Of a stretch of 64,000 bases of DNA, positions 7,385 through 16,440 are shown one piece after another. The notes beneath the pieces are model-generated. The model was not told the origin of the DNA, did not search any database, and saw only the letters and a list, made by a program, of their open reading frames with translations. Source of the stretch: Nannocystis sp. RBIL2 (GTDB taxonomy: Bacteria > Myxococcota_A > Polyangia > Nannocystales > Nannocystaceae); NCBI RefSeq assembly GCF_026626745.1, contig NZ_JAPNJW010000002.1:3496151-3560150 (forward strand), written 5' to 3'. The position numbers were made by a program, and so were the translations under genes. Every line of letters starts with the position of its first letter. Within the stretch, counting starts at the first letter, position 1.

Positions 7385-9981
7385 GCCGCGCCTCGCAGGC
7401 GGTCGCGCAGCGCCATCAGCAGCGCCATCGCGTCGGCGCGGAGGCTCTCGCGCGGCTGCGGGGTCGGGCGCGGCGGCGTGTGGTTGGCCCCCGGGAGCGA
7501 CTGCATCGCCGCGATCCGGCTCGCCAGCCCCTTGAGGCCCGGCGGCTCCGCCGGCACCGTCCGCACCGCTTCACCGCCGTGGCTCCCCAGCGGCTCGCCC
7601 GCGCCCTGCACCCCCAGGCAGGTCGGACAGCCCCGCGCGCAGCGGCAGCCCGACACCGCCGCGATCACCCGCTCGAACAACTCGGCCCCGAGCGCGTACG
7701 CCTGCGACGCCAGCCCCGCCCCGCCCGGCAGGTTGTCGTAGACCAGCAGGCACGGCGCCGCCCCGGCCTGCATCACCGCGTCGGTCGACACCCGGCCGCC
7801 GCGGCCCGCGATCACCGGCGCCCACGAGCCGGCCTCGGCCGTGCCCGCCACCACCGCGTGGCCGAGGTCGTGGACGTCGCACATCAGCAGCATCGCCGCG
7901 CAGTGGTGGACCGCGTGGCCGATCGCCAGCGCCGCCGCCGCGCGCCGGCCCGGGTCGGGCACCAGCGACAGCGCCCACTCCCCGAACGTGAAGTGGACCG
8001 CCAGAGTGTGCAGCTCGAGGTCGGGCAGGTGGACCGGCCCGGCGCCGACGTTCTCGTGGGTGCGGAAGCGCAGCTTCTTGAAGCCCGGCACGGTGCGGAC
8101 CAGGTGGGCGTAGCCGAGCCCGCGGCCGCGCGGCGGGTCGGACGCGATCGGCTCCACCAGGCGCACCTTCACCTGCGAGATCGCCTCGGTGTAGTAGGTC
8201 GCCTTGACCTCGCGGACGTACGCCTTGCGCGGCTGCCAGTCGAGGCGCAGCACCTCGTAGGTCGTGCCCTCCACCGAGTAGATCGCGCCCGGGTGGAGGT
8301 AGAGCGGCCCGTCCTCGAAGTCGACCTCGGCGAGGAGCCGCCCGTCGCTCGCCAGCCCGGGGGCCACCTCGAGCACCGTGAAGTTCTCCTCGAGCCCGCC
8401 GCGGAGGTCGACCTTGTCGGCCGGGAACGCGTCGCCGATCGTGAAGTAGCGCGCCGCCCCGTCGGCCCCGCGCTCGCCGTGCAGCGCCCCGCGCTCGGCC
8501 AGGTACGCCAGCGCCGGCCCGATCTCCCCCGCCGCGATGCCCGGGTACACCACCGTCTCCAGCGCCTCGCCGGGCGGCAGCGTGATCGGCAGCTCGTAGG
8601 CCGCGCAGCGCAGGTGCGGGATCAGGATCTCCGGGTTGTCGGGGTCGACCTGCGCCCGCTCCGGCGGCTCGTCGAACAGGAACGCCGGCGTCGCCGCGAT
8701 GAACTGGTCGAGCGGGTCGGACGACAGCACCAGCGCAGTCAGCGACGGCGACAGCCGCCGGCCCGCGCGACCCGAGCGCTGCAGCGTCGCCGCCCGCGTG
8801 CCCGGGTAACCGGCCAGCACCACCGCGTCGAGCCCGCCGATGTCCATGCCCAGCTCGAGCGCGTGGGTGGTCGCCACCACCTGGGCCTCGCCGTCCTGCA
8901 GCGCCTGTTCGACCTCGCGCCGGCGCTCCGGCAGGTAGCCGCCGCGGTAGCCGCGGATCTTCTTCTTCGCCAGCTCGGCGCGGGCCTGCGCCGCCGCGTC
9001 CATCCCGACCGGCTCGCCGGGCGTCACCCCGGCCTCGTCCTCGCGGAGGTAGCGGGTCAGCAGCTCGACCGCCTTGCGCGTGCGGCAGAACGCCAGCGTC
9101 GCCACCCCCGCCTCGCGGAACACCGACGTGACCGCGCGCGTGACCTTGAGGTAGTCGCGGCGCACGCCGGTCGCCGGGTCGACGACCTTCGGGTTCAGGA
9201 CCACGAACGTGCGCGGCCCGGAGGGCGCCCCGTCGCGGTCGACCAGCACGAAGTCGGGCCGGCCGGTGACCGCGGCCGCCAGCTCGCGCGGGTTGTTGAT
9301 CGTCGCCGAGCAGCAGATGACGGTCGGCCGCGCCCCGTGGTACGCGCACACCCGCCACAGCCGGCGCAGCACGTTGGCCACGTGGCTGCCGAACACCCCG
9401 CGGTACATGTGCAGCTCGTCGAGCACCACGTAGCGCAGCTCGGCCAGGAGCGGCGCCCAGCGGTCGTGGTGCGGCAGCACCCCGCGGTGCAGCATGTCCG
9501 GGTTGGTCGCCACCACGTGCGCCCGGGTGCGGGCCGCCTTGCGCTCCTCCGGCGGTGTGTCACCGTCGTAAGCGCCGGCGCCGATGAGCCCCGGCCCCAC
9601 CTCGGCCGCCAGCGCGCGCAGGCTCCGGACCTGGTCGCGCGCCAGCGCCTTGGTCGGGAACAGCAGCAGCGCCCGCGCGCGCGGGTCGTCGAGCACCGCC
9701 TGGACGATCGGCGCGTGGAAGCACAGCGACTTGCCCGACGCGGTCGAGGTCGCCAACACCACGTCCTGCCCGCCGCGGGCCGCCGCGATGGCCTCGGCCT
9801 GGTGCGTGTACGGCCGCGTCACGCCTCGCTTGGCCAACGCCGAGAGCAGCCGGTCATCAAAGCCCGCGGGCCAATCGGCGTAGCTGCCGGCGCGCGCGGC
9901 GACCTCGTGCTGGGCCACGACGTCGGCGTGGCGACCCTGACAGAGCTGCTCGCGAATCGCGTTCAGCCGGGCGCCATCCAT
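7381..9981 (-). CDS. mrfA: YprA/MrfA-like DEAD/DEAH-box DNA helicase with C-terminal Cys cluster
   Basis: Superfamily 2 helicase of about 866 aa. Motif I is ATSTASGKS, motif II DELH in YVVLDELHMYRG, and motif VI QRSGRAGR; a later region carries GLDAVVLAGYPGTRA. The C-terminal DUF1998-type part ends in a four-cysteine cluster (CRCARGCPTC), as in MrfA, where it binds zinc. Partner of the overlapping downstream exonuclease gene. The open frame extends to 10167, but residues before the ATG at 9981 do not look like helicase, so 9981 is chosen. In B. subtilis MrfA unwinds 3'-tailed DNA during mitomycin lesion removal; the same job is inferred here from the gene pair. Confidence 0.87.
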   Translation of the reverse strand: MDGARLNAIREQLCQGRHADVVAQHEVAARAGSYADWPAGFDDRLLSALAKRGVTRPYTHQAEAIAAARGGQDVVLATSTASGKSLCFHAPIVQAVLDDPRARALLLFPTKALARDQVRSLRALAAEVGPGLIGAGAYDGDTPPEERKAARTRAHVVATNPDMLHRGVLPHHDRWAPLLAELRYVVLDELHMYRGVFGSHVANVLRRLWRVCAYHGARPTVICCSATINNPRELAAAVTGRPDFVLVDRDGAPSGPRTFVVLNPKVVDPATGVRRDYLKVTRAVTSVFREAGVATLAFCRTRKAVELLTRYLREDEAGVTPGEPVGMDAAAQARAELAKKKIRGYRGGYLPERRREVEQALQDGEAQVVATTHALELGMDIGGLDAVVLAGYPGTRAATLQRSGRAGRRLSPSLTALVLSSDPLDQFIAATPAFLFDEPPERAQVDPDNPEILIPHLRCAAYELPITLPPGEALETVVYPGIAAGEIGPALAYLAERGALHGERGADGAARYFTIGDAFPADKVDLRGGLEENFTVLEVAPGLASDGRLLAEVDFEDGPLYLHPGAIYSVEGTTYEVLRLDWQPRKAYVREVKATYYTEAISQVKVRLVEPIASDPPRGRGLGYAHLVRTVPGFKKLRFRTHENVGAGPVHLPDLELHTLAVHFTFGEWALSLVPDPGRRAAAALAIGHAVHHCAAMLLMCDVHDLGHAVVAGTAEAGSWAPVIAGRGGRVSTDAVMQAGAAPCLLVYDNLPGGAGLASQAYALGAELFERVIAAVSGCRCARGCPTCLGVQGAGEPLGSHGGEAVRTVPAEPPGLKGLASRIAAMQSLPGANHTPPRPTPQPRESLRADAMALLMALRDRLRGAA

Positions 9982-10807
9982 CCCAATCGGTAAAACATCA
10001 GGCTCCCCCGCGGCGGTTGAGGTACGTTCTAGACCGCTCGAACGTGCCTCTGTCTGAAGGAGGGAGCGCGCGCGGGGAAAGCCTGAAGAGTGCTCTAGCA
10101 TCGTTGCCCAGGAAGCGTTGCACTGAACACTTGCTGGGTAGCTACATCCGTTCAGGATCCCCGTCAAGCACTTTGCCGGCCCGCAGAGCGGCCGCTATGC
10201 CGAGCAGAAACAGCTTTTGGGCGCGTGCGGCGCTCACGCAGGCCGATCCGGCCCCACTGGCGCAGAGGCCGCAGAGCACGACATGCGGGCGAATCGAGCA
10301 GATCTCTCCCGCATCGGACACGGCGCCGCGAACAGCGCGGTGATTTCTGTACCGTGCCGATGGGCCTCGATGGGGCGCTCCCATTGGGAGTCACTGGCTG
10401 ATTCGCATCGTCTCGTCCGGGTGTCCGCGAAAGCGATGGACCGGGACCGAGACTGACGCGGCTTCTTCCGACGTCTTGCGCGAGCTTCTGCTGTCCTGCT
10501 TCCGCGACTCCCTTCGAATCTCCTCCGAGCTTTACGAGCTTCGAGTGCGTTCCGCCGTTCGTCTCGTTCGCTTCACCGTTCGGTTCCTCCTCGGAACCGC
10601 TTCCTTTCGGAAGCTCGCGGCGGCGACGATCGGTGCGCGCGCCGAAAGACGACCGCGCCTTCAGAGGATCGATCACCTCCCGCACTTCGTCAAGGCGCGG
10701 AGAAAATTTCCAGCGTCGAATTTTTCGCGACTCCGTGAGTCCGGTGACTCGGGCGAGCTCGGGCGACGACACCTCGCGAGCGTCGCCCTGACTTTCCGAG
10801 AAACTCT
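9982..10807. other. 826-bp gap without convincing gene
   Basis: Upstream of the mrfA-like gene. It holds a possible delta-proteobacterial LexA-type site (10141-10156), an inverted repeat ACGTTC-N10-GAACGT near 10023-10044, and two adjacent small hairpins: GGTTCC/GGAACC at about 10582-10598 and GCTTCC/GGAAGC at 10599-10614. Composition is less GC-rich around 10690-10735. Open frames here have no recognisable protein character. An unannotated RNA is possible but not shown. Confidence 0.4.
10141..10156. promoter_or_regulatory. Possible LexA-type box upstream of mrfA-like gene
   Basis: GCTACATCCGTTCAGG agrees over its last 14 positions with the Myxococcus-type LexA consensus as I remember it (CTRHAMRYBYGTTCAGS). 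It lies about 160 nt before the mrfA start. Single weak match. Confidence 0.25.
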
Positions 10808-12721
10808 CTACAGGTGGTCGAGGTCGAGGCCGCCGACCACCCAGTAGCTGCCGAAGTCCTGCAGGCCGTAGACGCCGATGCCGACGCGGTCGCTGCCGAC
10901 GATCGTGTGGTTGCCGTCGCTGAGCGGGCCGGCGTCCAGCTTCACGCGGGCCAGCGAGTAGCCGGTCATCCCGATCTGCACCGGCGCGAGCACCGGCTGG
11001 CCGTCGACCGACACCGTCGTGCCGTTCTTGAGGATGATGTCGACGAAGTTGCTCTCCCAGGTCGGGGGGGCGTGGAACAGGTAGTCCTTGCGGTACTGCT
11101 CGGTGGCGGGCGCCAGCAGCATCGACGGGTCGGCCTCGCCGAAGCCGCCGCCCTGGCCGACCATGTACTGCGCGACCATGAACCGCTTGTCGGCCGACAC
11201 CTTGAAGCGGGCGGTCGTCGACACCAGCTCGACGAAGTCGCCGGCCTTGGCGAGGACCTTGGGCACCCCCTGGTCGGGCACGAAGGTCAGCGTGGTGTTC
11301 GGCTCGGCCGCGATAAACCGCACGACCTGGCCGTGGTCGGGCGTCCCGTTGGGGGACTGTCCCGGCGGCACGACGATGTACTCCTTCGCCAGCGCCTCGT
11401 AGGGGAACATCGCCTCCTCGAGGTGATCGCAGGCGTCGACGTTGGTGGGCACGTTGGTGCACTTGTGCCCGGCGATGACCTGGACCGGCTTGTCGGCGCT
11501 GACCCCGGTGCCGGTGAGGTCGCCGCCGGCGGCGGTGGCCACCTGCAGCACGTCGCCGGCGTCGAGCACCACCACCCCGGTGCCGTCGGCCGCGACCCCG
11601 CCGCCCGCCTGCACCTTGTTGCCCGTCGCCGACGGCGCCAGAGTCACCGTGGTCCCGTCCTCGCGCGCGGTCACGGCGTAGAAGCCGGGGTAGTTCAGCT
11701 GGGGGAAGTGCGGGTACGAGGCGACCACGTAGTCGCCGGTCCACGCGTTGACCGGCAGCAGCAGCGACGCGTCGTTGGTCGCCGACGCATAAAGAAGATT
11801 GTACTGGTAGACCGTGACCGGGCGGTCGCTGCGCAGGCGGTAGGCCCCTTCGGCGACCACCGCCGAGGGCCCGAGCCCCTTCGTGAGCTCCGGGATCCAC
11901 GGCAGCGTGATCGCCTTGACGCTCTTGGCGGCGACCGTCTCCTCCTTGATCAGCATCGCCCCGCGCGTGATCGTGATCGCCGCGGGCACGTCGGCGGTGT
12001 TGGCGACCACCGCCGCGAACACCTTGGTGCCGCTGTTGTAACTGTCGTGCTGTAGCGTGATGGTGGGGTAGTAGTCACAACCGATGTAGTTGAGCTGCAG
12101 GTTCTCGATGACGCAGGCGCCGTCGCACAGCCCGATGTCCGGGTTGCAGGAGATCCCCTGGAGCTCGTCGCAGTCCTCGACCACCTCGCTCGACAGGCCG
12201 TCCGAAGCGCACTTCATGGCCACGTCGCCCTCGCAGAACGGGGCGTCGGGCACGCACGCCAGACAGCCGACCCCGGGTTCGCAGGCGGCCTCGCACGGCT
12301 CGCTGCTCTCGAACCCGCCCATCCCGTCGCACACCTTGGCCTCGCCGCCCTCGCACACGACCTCGCCCTGCATGCACGGCGCCGGCGGCTCGGTTCCGCT
12401 CTCGCTGTCGGTCGCCGTCTCGCTGCCCGACATCGTCTCGACGCCCATCGTCGTCGTGCTCTCGGTCGAGCCCTCGGTCGTCGTCGACGTCGGCGCGCTC
12501 GTCCCGGTCATCCCCATCGTCGTGATCGTCTCGCCGCCGGTCTCGGTGGTCGTCGGCGGCGCCTCGCTCGTGCCCGTGGCGGTGCCCGTGTCCGTCGTCG
12601 CCGCCGTCAGCTCGACCGTCGTCACGCCGGTCGTGGTCGCCGAGGCCATCATCCCCTCCGACGAACCGCACCCCGACACCACCGCACCCAACCCCACGAT
12701 AATCAGCCCAGACCGCAGCAT
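10808..12721 (-). CDS. IgGFc-binding-domain-like lipoprotein
   Basis: Secreted or surface lipoprotein of about 637 aa. Signal peptide with lipobox VVSGC, then a roughly 80-residue Thr/Ser/Gly linker, a Cys-rich module (CMQGEVVCEGGEAKVCDGMGG, then similar Cys pairs), and a large domain with YRLRSDRPVTVYQYN, VIAGHKCTNVP and ACDHLEEAMFP, features of the bacterial IgGFc-binding-like domain. The lipoprotein at 58417-60324 has the same order and closely matching sequence, so the two are paralogues. ATG 12721 is preferred over GTG 12730: TACAGT lies 7 nt upstream, exactly as at the paralogue. Its promoter region is shared with the divergent TetR gene. Ligand unknown. Confidence 0.82.
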   Translation of the reverse strand: MLRSGLIIVGLGAVVSGCGSSEGMMASATTTGVTTVELTAATTDTGTATGTSEAPPTTTETGGETITTMGMTGTSAPTSTTTEGSTESTTTMGVETMSGSETATDSESGTEPPAPCMQGEVVCEGGEAKVCDGMGGFESSEPCEAACEPGVGCLACVPDAPFCEGDVAMKCASDGLSSEVVEDCDELQGISCNPDIGLCDGACVIENLQLNYIGCDYYPTITLQHDSYNSGTKVFAAVVANTADVPAAITITRGAMLIKEETVAAKSVKAITLPWIPELTKGLGPSAVVAEGAYRLRSDRPVTVYQYNLLYASATNDASLLLPVNAWTGDYVVASYPHFPQLNYPGFYAVTAREDGTTVTLAPSATGNKVQAGGGVAADGTGVVVLDAGDVLQVATAAGGDLTGTGVSADKPVQVIAGHKCTNVPTNVDACDHLEEAMFPYEALAKEYIVVPPGQSPNGTPDHGQVVRFIAAEPNTTLTFVPDQGVPKVLAKAGDFVELVSTTARFKVSADKRFMVAQYMVGQGGGFGEADPSMLLAPATEQYRKDYLFHAPPTWESNFVDIILKNGTTVSVDGQPVLAPVQIGMTGYSLARVKLDAGPLSDGNHTIVGSDRVGIGVYGLQDFGSYWVVGGLDLDHL

Positions 12722-12728
12722 AGCGGCC

Positions 12729-12734
12729 ACTGTA
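12729..12734 (-). promoter_or_regulatory. -10-like box TGATACAGT of IgGFc-like lipoprotein
   Basis: TACAGT, 7 nt before ATG 12721. The paralogue at 58417 has the same hexamer at the same distance. The TetR palindrome lies 14 nt further upstream. Confidence 0.5.
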
Positions 12735-12747
12735 TCACGACGTTTGC

Positions 12748-12767
12748 ATTTGTACGCGCGTACAAAT
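12748..12767. promoter_or_regulatory. Perfect 20-bp palindrome, likely TetR operator
   Basis: ATTTGTACGCGCGTACAAAT is identical to its reverse complement. It lies between the divergent IgGFc-like and TetR genes, about 46 nt before the TetR start, in a strikingly AT-richer pocket. TetR-family repressors normally bind such sites beside their own gene. Confidence 0.65.
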
Positions 12768-12781
12768 TCCGCTGGACCTGC

Positions 12782-12799
12782 TTACACAGGTGTGCAAAT
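12782..12799. promoter_or_regulatory. Second, weaker TetR-like half-conserved site
   Basis: TTACACAGGTGTGCAAAT shares the outer T-rich and CAAAT ends with the 20-bp palindrome and has its own ACAC/GTGT arms. It abuts the proposed -10 of the TetR gene, a good place for repression. Confidence 0.45.
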
Positions 12800-12804
12800 T
12801 ATCT
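12799..12804 (+). promoter_or_regulatory. -10-like box TTATCT of TetR-OYE operon
   Basis: TTATCT, 9 nt before ATG 12814. A GGAG Shine-Dalgarno-like stretch lies between them. Confidence 0.35.
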
Positions 12805-12813
12805 GGAGTGCGC

Positions 12814-13467
12814 ATGGCGAGCTCGGGCGAGGCGAAAACCACCCCAGACGGTCGCGAGGAGCGGGGCGACCGAACCGCGCAGGCGCTGCTCGCAGCGGCG
12901 CGCTCGGCGTTCTCGCGCGGCGGCTACGCGGCCGCTTCGGTGCGGGACATCGCGCGCGCCGCCGGCGTCAACCCGGCGCTCGTCCGCTATCACTTCGGCA
13001 GCAAAGAGGGCCTCTATCGCAAGGTCATCGACGAGGCGATGAGCGGCCTGCGGACGCGGCTGCTCGCGGCGTTTCACCAGGCCGGGGCGCCGCGTGAGCG
13101 GATCCATCGGGTCATCGGCGCCTACCTCGACCACCTCGCGCAGGAGCGCGACTTCCCGCGGCTGATCCAGCGCGCGCTCCTCAACAACGACCCGCACCTG
13201 CGCCGCGTCGCCCACGAATATCTGCACCCGCTGGTCGACACCCTCAAGCCGTTCGTCGGCCGGCGGGTCGCTGGCACACTCGGCAGCCTCGAAGAGGTCA
13301 TCGTCTCGGTGTTCGGGGCCATCATCGCCCCCTTCCTCTACGAGCCGCTGCTCAACGACCTGTTCCGCCGCGACGTGCTGTCGCCGGCCGCGCTCAAGCG
13401 GCGGCGGCGGCACATCGAGGCCCTCGTCGAGATCACCCTGGCCCAGCTGCTCCCGGAAACGGTCTAA
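12814..13467 (+). CDS. TetR/AcrR-family transcriptional regulator
   Basis: Ligand-responsive repressor of about 217 aa. The N-terminal helix-turn-helix reads AARSAFSRGGYAAASVRDIARAAGV followed by LVRYHFGSKEGLYRKVI, the standard TetR DNA-binding signature; the rest is a variable helical ligand/dimer domain. ATG 12814 is chosen over GTG 12790 because GGAG lies at good distance and the earlier codon falls in the operator-like sequence. The flavin oxidoreductase begins 4 nt after its stop, so the two are one operon. It probably controls itself, the oxidoreductase and perhaps the divergent lipoprotein through the palindrome at 12748-12767. Confidence 0.88.
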   Translation: MASSGEAKTTPDGREERGDRTAQALLAAARSAFSRGGYAAASVRDIARAAGVNPALVRYHFGSKEGLYRKVIDEAMSGLRTRLLAAFHQAGAPRERIHRVIGAYLDHLAQERDFPRLIQRALLNNDPHLRRVAHEYLHPLVDTLKPFVGRRVAGTLGSLEEVIVSVFGAIIAPFLYEPLLNDLFRRDVLSPAALKRRRRHIEALVEITLAQLLPETV

Positions 13468-13471
13468 TTTT

Positions 13472-14776
13472 ATGTCCACCGTCCGCCTCACCGACCCCAT
13501 CGACCTCGGCAACCTCCGCCTCAAAAACCGCCTCTACCGCGCGCCCGTGCTCGAGGGTGCGGGCGGCGCCGAAGACCCGGCCGCCATCTACGCGCGCCAC
13601 TTCGTGCCGAACGCCGCCGCCGGCGTCGGACTCATCATTCAGGGCAACACGATCGTCTGTCCCGAGGGTCGCACCTCGCCGGGCATGTCGGCGATCGGCG
13701 AGCGCGAGCGCATGCTCGCCCTCGCCCCGCTGACCCGCGCGGTCCACGAGGCCGGCGGCAAGATCGTCACCCAGCTCGGCCACGGCGGCTTGTTCGCGCT
13801 CGAGGCGTGGCACACGAAGTTCGCGCCGGTGCGCAGCTCGCCGCCGTACGCCCCGAGCTCGCTGCCGCTGTGGCTGCGCGCGCTGCACCGCAGCCAGACC
13901 CACGTCCTCAGCACGAGCGAGGTCCAGCAGCTCATCGCCCGCTTCGGCCTGGTCGCCGCGTGGGCGCGCGAAGCCGGCTACGACGGCGTCCAGCTGGCCG
14001 CCAGCAACGCCAAGCTGCTGCATCAATTCCTCAGCCCGATCTTCAACCGCCGCCGCGATCGTTACGGCGGCGACATCCACGGGCGCATGACCTTCGTCCG
14101 CGAGATCCGCGAGGCCATCGCCCGCGAGGCCGGGGCCGACTTCCCGGTCCTCCTCAAGTACACCGCGATCGAGCTGACCCCGATCGGCCGCGGCATCGAC
14201 CTCGGCGAGGGCGTCGAGATCGCGCGAATGGCCGAGGCCGCTGGCTTCGCCGCGCTCACCCCGGTGATCGCCGACGCCCTGCCGAACACGTCGATCGCCC
14301 GCGGCGAGTTCCCGCGCGCCTCGTTCGACAACGCCGGCCTGCGCCGCCGCCTGCTCGAGGCCACCGGCAGCCGCATGCGCGCCGCGCTGGTCCACGTCGG
14401 CATGTTCCTGGCCGCGCGCAAGTACCCGTTCGCGCCGGTGTGGAACCGCGACGTCTTCCGCGCCGTCAAGGCGGCCGTGAAGCTGCCGGTGTTCGCGGTC
14501 GGAGGCATCCGCACCCCCGCCGAGGCCGCCGAGATCCTCGCCCGCGGCGAGGCCGACATGATCGGCATCGGCCGCCCCTTCTACGCCGAGCCCGACCTCG
14601 CCCGCCGCTTCCTCGCCGCCGCCAGCCCGTCCGACACCAGCGCGACCGCGTGCGAGAGCTGCAACCGCTGCATCGTCCCGCAGATGCTGGGCATGCCGGG
14701 CGTATGCTACAACCCCGGCAGCATCCGCGCCGCTCGACGAGGCTCGCCGCTGCGCGTCTTGTCCGATGCGGCGTGA
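13472..14776 (+). CDS. Old-yellow-enzyme family NADH:flavin oxidoreductase
   Basis: FMN-dependent ene-reductase-like TIM barrel of 434 aa. Family segments include LKNRLYRAPVLEGAGG near the N-terminus, QLGHGG, YDGVQLAASNAKLLHQFLSP with NRRRDRYGGDIHGRM, and near the C-terminus VFAVGGIRTPAEAAEIL and GEADMIGIGRPFYAEPDL that form the FMN phosphate site. The C-terminal CESCNRC cluster occurs in some members, but the full iron-sulphur set of dienoyl-CoA reductases is not evident. Cotranscribed with the TetR gene, so expression is probably induced by a substrate-like electrophile. Physiological substrate unknown. Confidence 0.88.
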   Translation: MSTVRLTDPIDLGNLRLKNRLYRAPVLEGAGGAEDPAAIYARHFVPNAAAGVGLIIQGNTIVCPEGRTSPGMSAIGERERMLALAPLTRAVHEAGGKIVTQLGHGGLFALEAWHTKFAPVRSSPPYAPSSLPLWLRALHRSQTHVLSTSEVQQLIARFGLVAAWAREAGYDGVQLAASNAKLLHQFLSPIFNRRRDRYGGDIHGRMTFVREIREAIAREAGADFPVLLKYTAIELTPIGRGIDLGEGVEIARMAEAAGFAALTPVIADALPNTSIARGEFPRASFDNAGLRRRLLEATGSRMRAALVHVGMFLAARKYPFAPVWNRDVFRAVKAAVKLPVFAVGGIRTPAEAAEILARGEADMIGIGRPFYAEPDLARRFLAAASPSDTSATACESCNRCIVPQMLGMPGVCYNPGSIRAARRGSPLRVLSDAA

Positions 14777-15157
14777 GCACGGGACCTCGAGATCGACCCG
14801 GGCGACAGCGAAGTCTCGCGGTTCGTCGACCATCGTCTGCGCTCCCGCGCCGCCGTCGTGCTCCAGGCCTGTGGCAGCGCTTCAAGGCGGCGCGCGCCTG
14901 GCTAACCGCGCCTCCTTTGACGCGTCGCTCCCCACCGGTGCGCGGTGTATTCGCGCGAGAGGCCGACGAGGCGCTCGCCGAGGTCCTGGCGACACGCCCA
15001 GATCTTCGCGCCGCGTTCGCCGCTCTGCTCGGCAGTCAGCACACTGCGCTGCGTGAGGCCGCGTGCGGCAGCAGGCGCGCTTCTTCGTCGGACGCGCCTT
15101 CACGCTGGCGAGCCGATTTACTTCAGTCGAACCAAGCGTCGTGCGACAGTCGCCCTC
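14777..15157. other. 381-bp gap, possible gene remnant
   Basis: One plus-strand frame reads LWQRFKAARAWL and, near 14950-15060, AREADEALAEVLATRPDL, which looks more protein-like than usual GC-rich shadow sequence, but no start, domain or intact frame was found. It may be a decayed gene. No palindrome array seen. Confidence 0.3.
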
Positions 15158-15997
15158 ATGAACGGCGTCGTCCTCGTCACGGGCGCGACTGGCAACGTCG
15201 GTCGGTGGGTCGTCACGGGTCTACGCGCGCGAGGCTTGCGGGCCCGTCCAGGTCTGCGCGACCCCGCCGGCGATCCCGACGCCGTGGCCTTCGACTTCCG
15301 CCGGCCTGAAACCTTCGCCCCCGCGCTCGCGGGCTCCAGCGCGCTATTCCTGCTGCGACCGCCGGCGATAGCGGACGTGGACCGGACGCTCAATCCGCTC
15401 GTCGACGCCGCGATCGCAGCCGGGGTGCGGCGCATTGTGTTCCTGTCTGTGATGGGCGCCGATACCCGCGGCTACATCCCGCATGCGAAGGTCGAGCAGC
15501 ACCTGCGCCGCGGCCCGAGCGAGTGGACCTTCCTGCGCACCGGATTTTTCGCGCAGAACCTCGGGGACGCCTACCGCATCGACATCCGGGAACACGACGA
15601 GCTGTTCGTGCCCGCAGGGCACGGCCGCGCGGCCTTCGTGGATGCTCGCGACCTCGCCGATGCTGCCGTCCGTCTCCTGGCCGAGGACGGCCACGCCCGT
15701 CGAGCCTACACCGCGACGGGATCGCAGGCGCTCGGGTTCGCGGAGGTGGCGGCGCTCCTCAGCGCCGAGCTCGGACGACAAATCCGCTACCCGCGACCTG
15801 GCGCGCTGCGCTACGCCCTACGCCTTCGCCGCCGACAGTTGCCCTCGATGCAGGTGCTCGTGCAGACGCTGCTGCACGTCGGCCTGCGGTTCGGTCAGGC
15901 CGAGCTCGTCGACCCGACCCTCCCTGCTCTACTCGGCCGGCCTGCGCGGACGCTGGCCCACTACATCGCCGATTACCGCGGCCTGTGGCTGCGGTGA
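15158..15997 (+). CDS. NmrA-like NAD(P)-binding protein
   Basis: Atypical short-chain dehydrogenase/NmrA family protein of 279 aa. The Rossmann motif GATGNVG lies at the N-terminus (VVLVTGATGNVGRWVV), followed by ADVDRTLNPLVDAAIAAGVRRIVFLSVMGAD and the WTFLRTGFFAQN segment typical of NmrA/azoreductase-like relatives. The C-terminal part carries the substrate pocket, unidentified. ATG 15158 is chosen because residues upstream do not resemble the family; a weak -10-like CGACAGT lies 7 nt before it. Neighbours give no pathway. Some members are regulators sensing NADP rather than enzymes. Confidence 0.82.
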   Translation: MNGVVLVTGATGNVGRWVVTGLRARGLRARPGLRDPAGDPDAVAFDFRRPETFAPALAGSSALFLLRPPAIADVDRTLNPLVDAAIAAGVRRIVFLSVMGADTRGYIPHAKVEQHLRRGPSEWTFLRTGFFAQNLGDAYRIDIREHDELFVPAGHGRAAFVDARDLADAAVRLLAEDGHARRAYTATGSQALGFAEVAALLSAELGRQIRYPRPGALRYALRLRRRQLPSMQVLVQTLLHVGLRFGQAELVDPTLPALLGRPARTLAHYIADYRGLWLR

Positions 15998-16440
15998 GGG
16001 CGTGACGTCGCGGGGCACCTCTGCCCGTGAGCTCGTCCTGGCGAATTCCTGGTCCCTGCGGCGGGCCCCGAATCTGGCTCGCCGCCGTCACGCCCTCGTG
16101 TCCCGTGATGCCCGCCAGCGTCGGGACCTGCTTGCGGCGCCGAGAAGGCCGCATGACCTTTCGGACATGCCCCTTCGCACAGCCGCCACGCGCTGACTCG
16201 TGAGGGCAGTCCGATCGCGTCGGGTCCGAAGGACGTCCGACGCACCGCCGCTCGCCTCGTGACCGCGCGGCCCGTTGCGCCACCGATCTACTTTAAATCG
16301 GCCGTCTCGCTCGAGTGCGGAGCGAGCGCCCCCACGTCTGCGATCGCAAGACCGTCGAGTCGCAGCACGAAAAATTTTTGGAACGGCGTTGACGGAACTC
16401 GTGACGACCGGGGACGAGCCTCGTGGGAGGTAGAGAACTC
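15998..16440. other. 443-bp gap with one palindrome array
   Basis: No convincing gene on either strand. It contains the 14-nt palindrome array at 16152-16183 and an A/T run at about 16370-16380 upstream of the next lipoprotein. Confidence 0.4.
16152..16183. repeat. 14-nt palindrome array, intergenic
   Basis: CATG at 16152 and 16166, CAGC at 16180. The arms GCATGACC and GGACATGC pair with one mismatch. Confidence 0.75.

Noticed and set aside
10017..10847. Small plus-strand frames at 10017-10343 and 10476-10847
   Set aside because: No recognisable domain, no convincing start signal, and composition typical of shadow frames.
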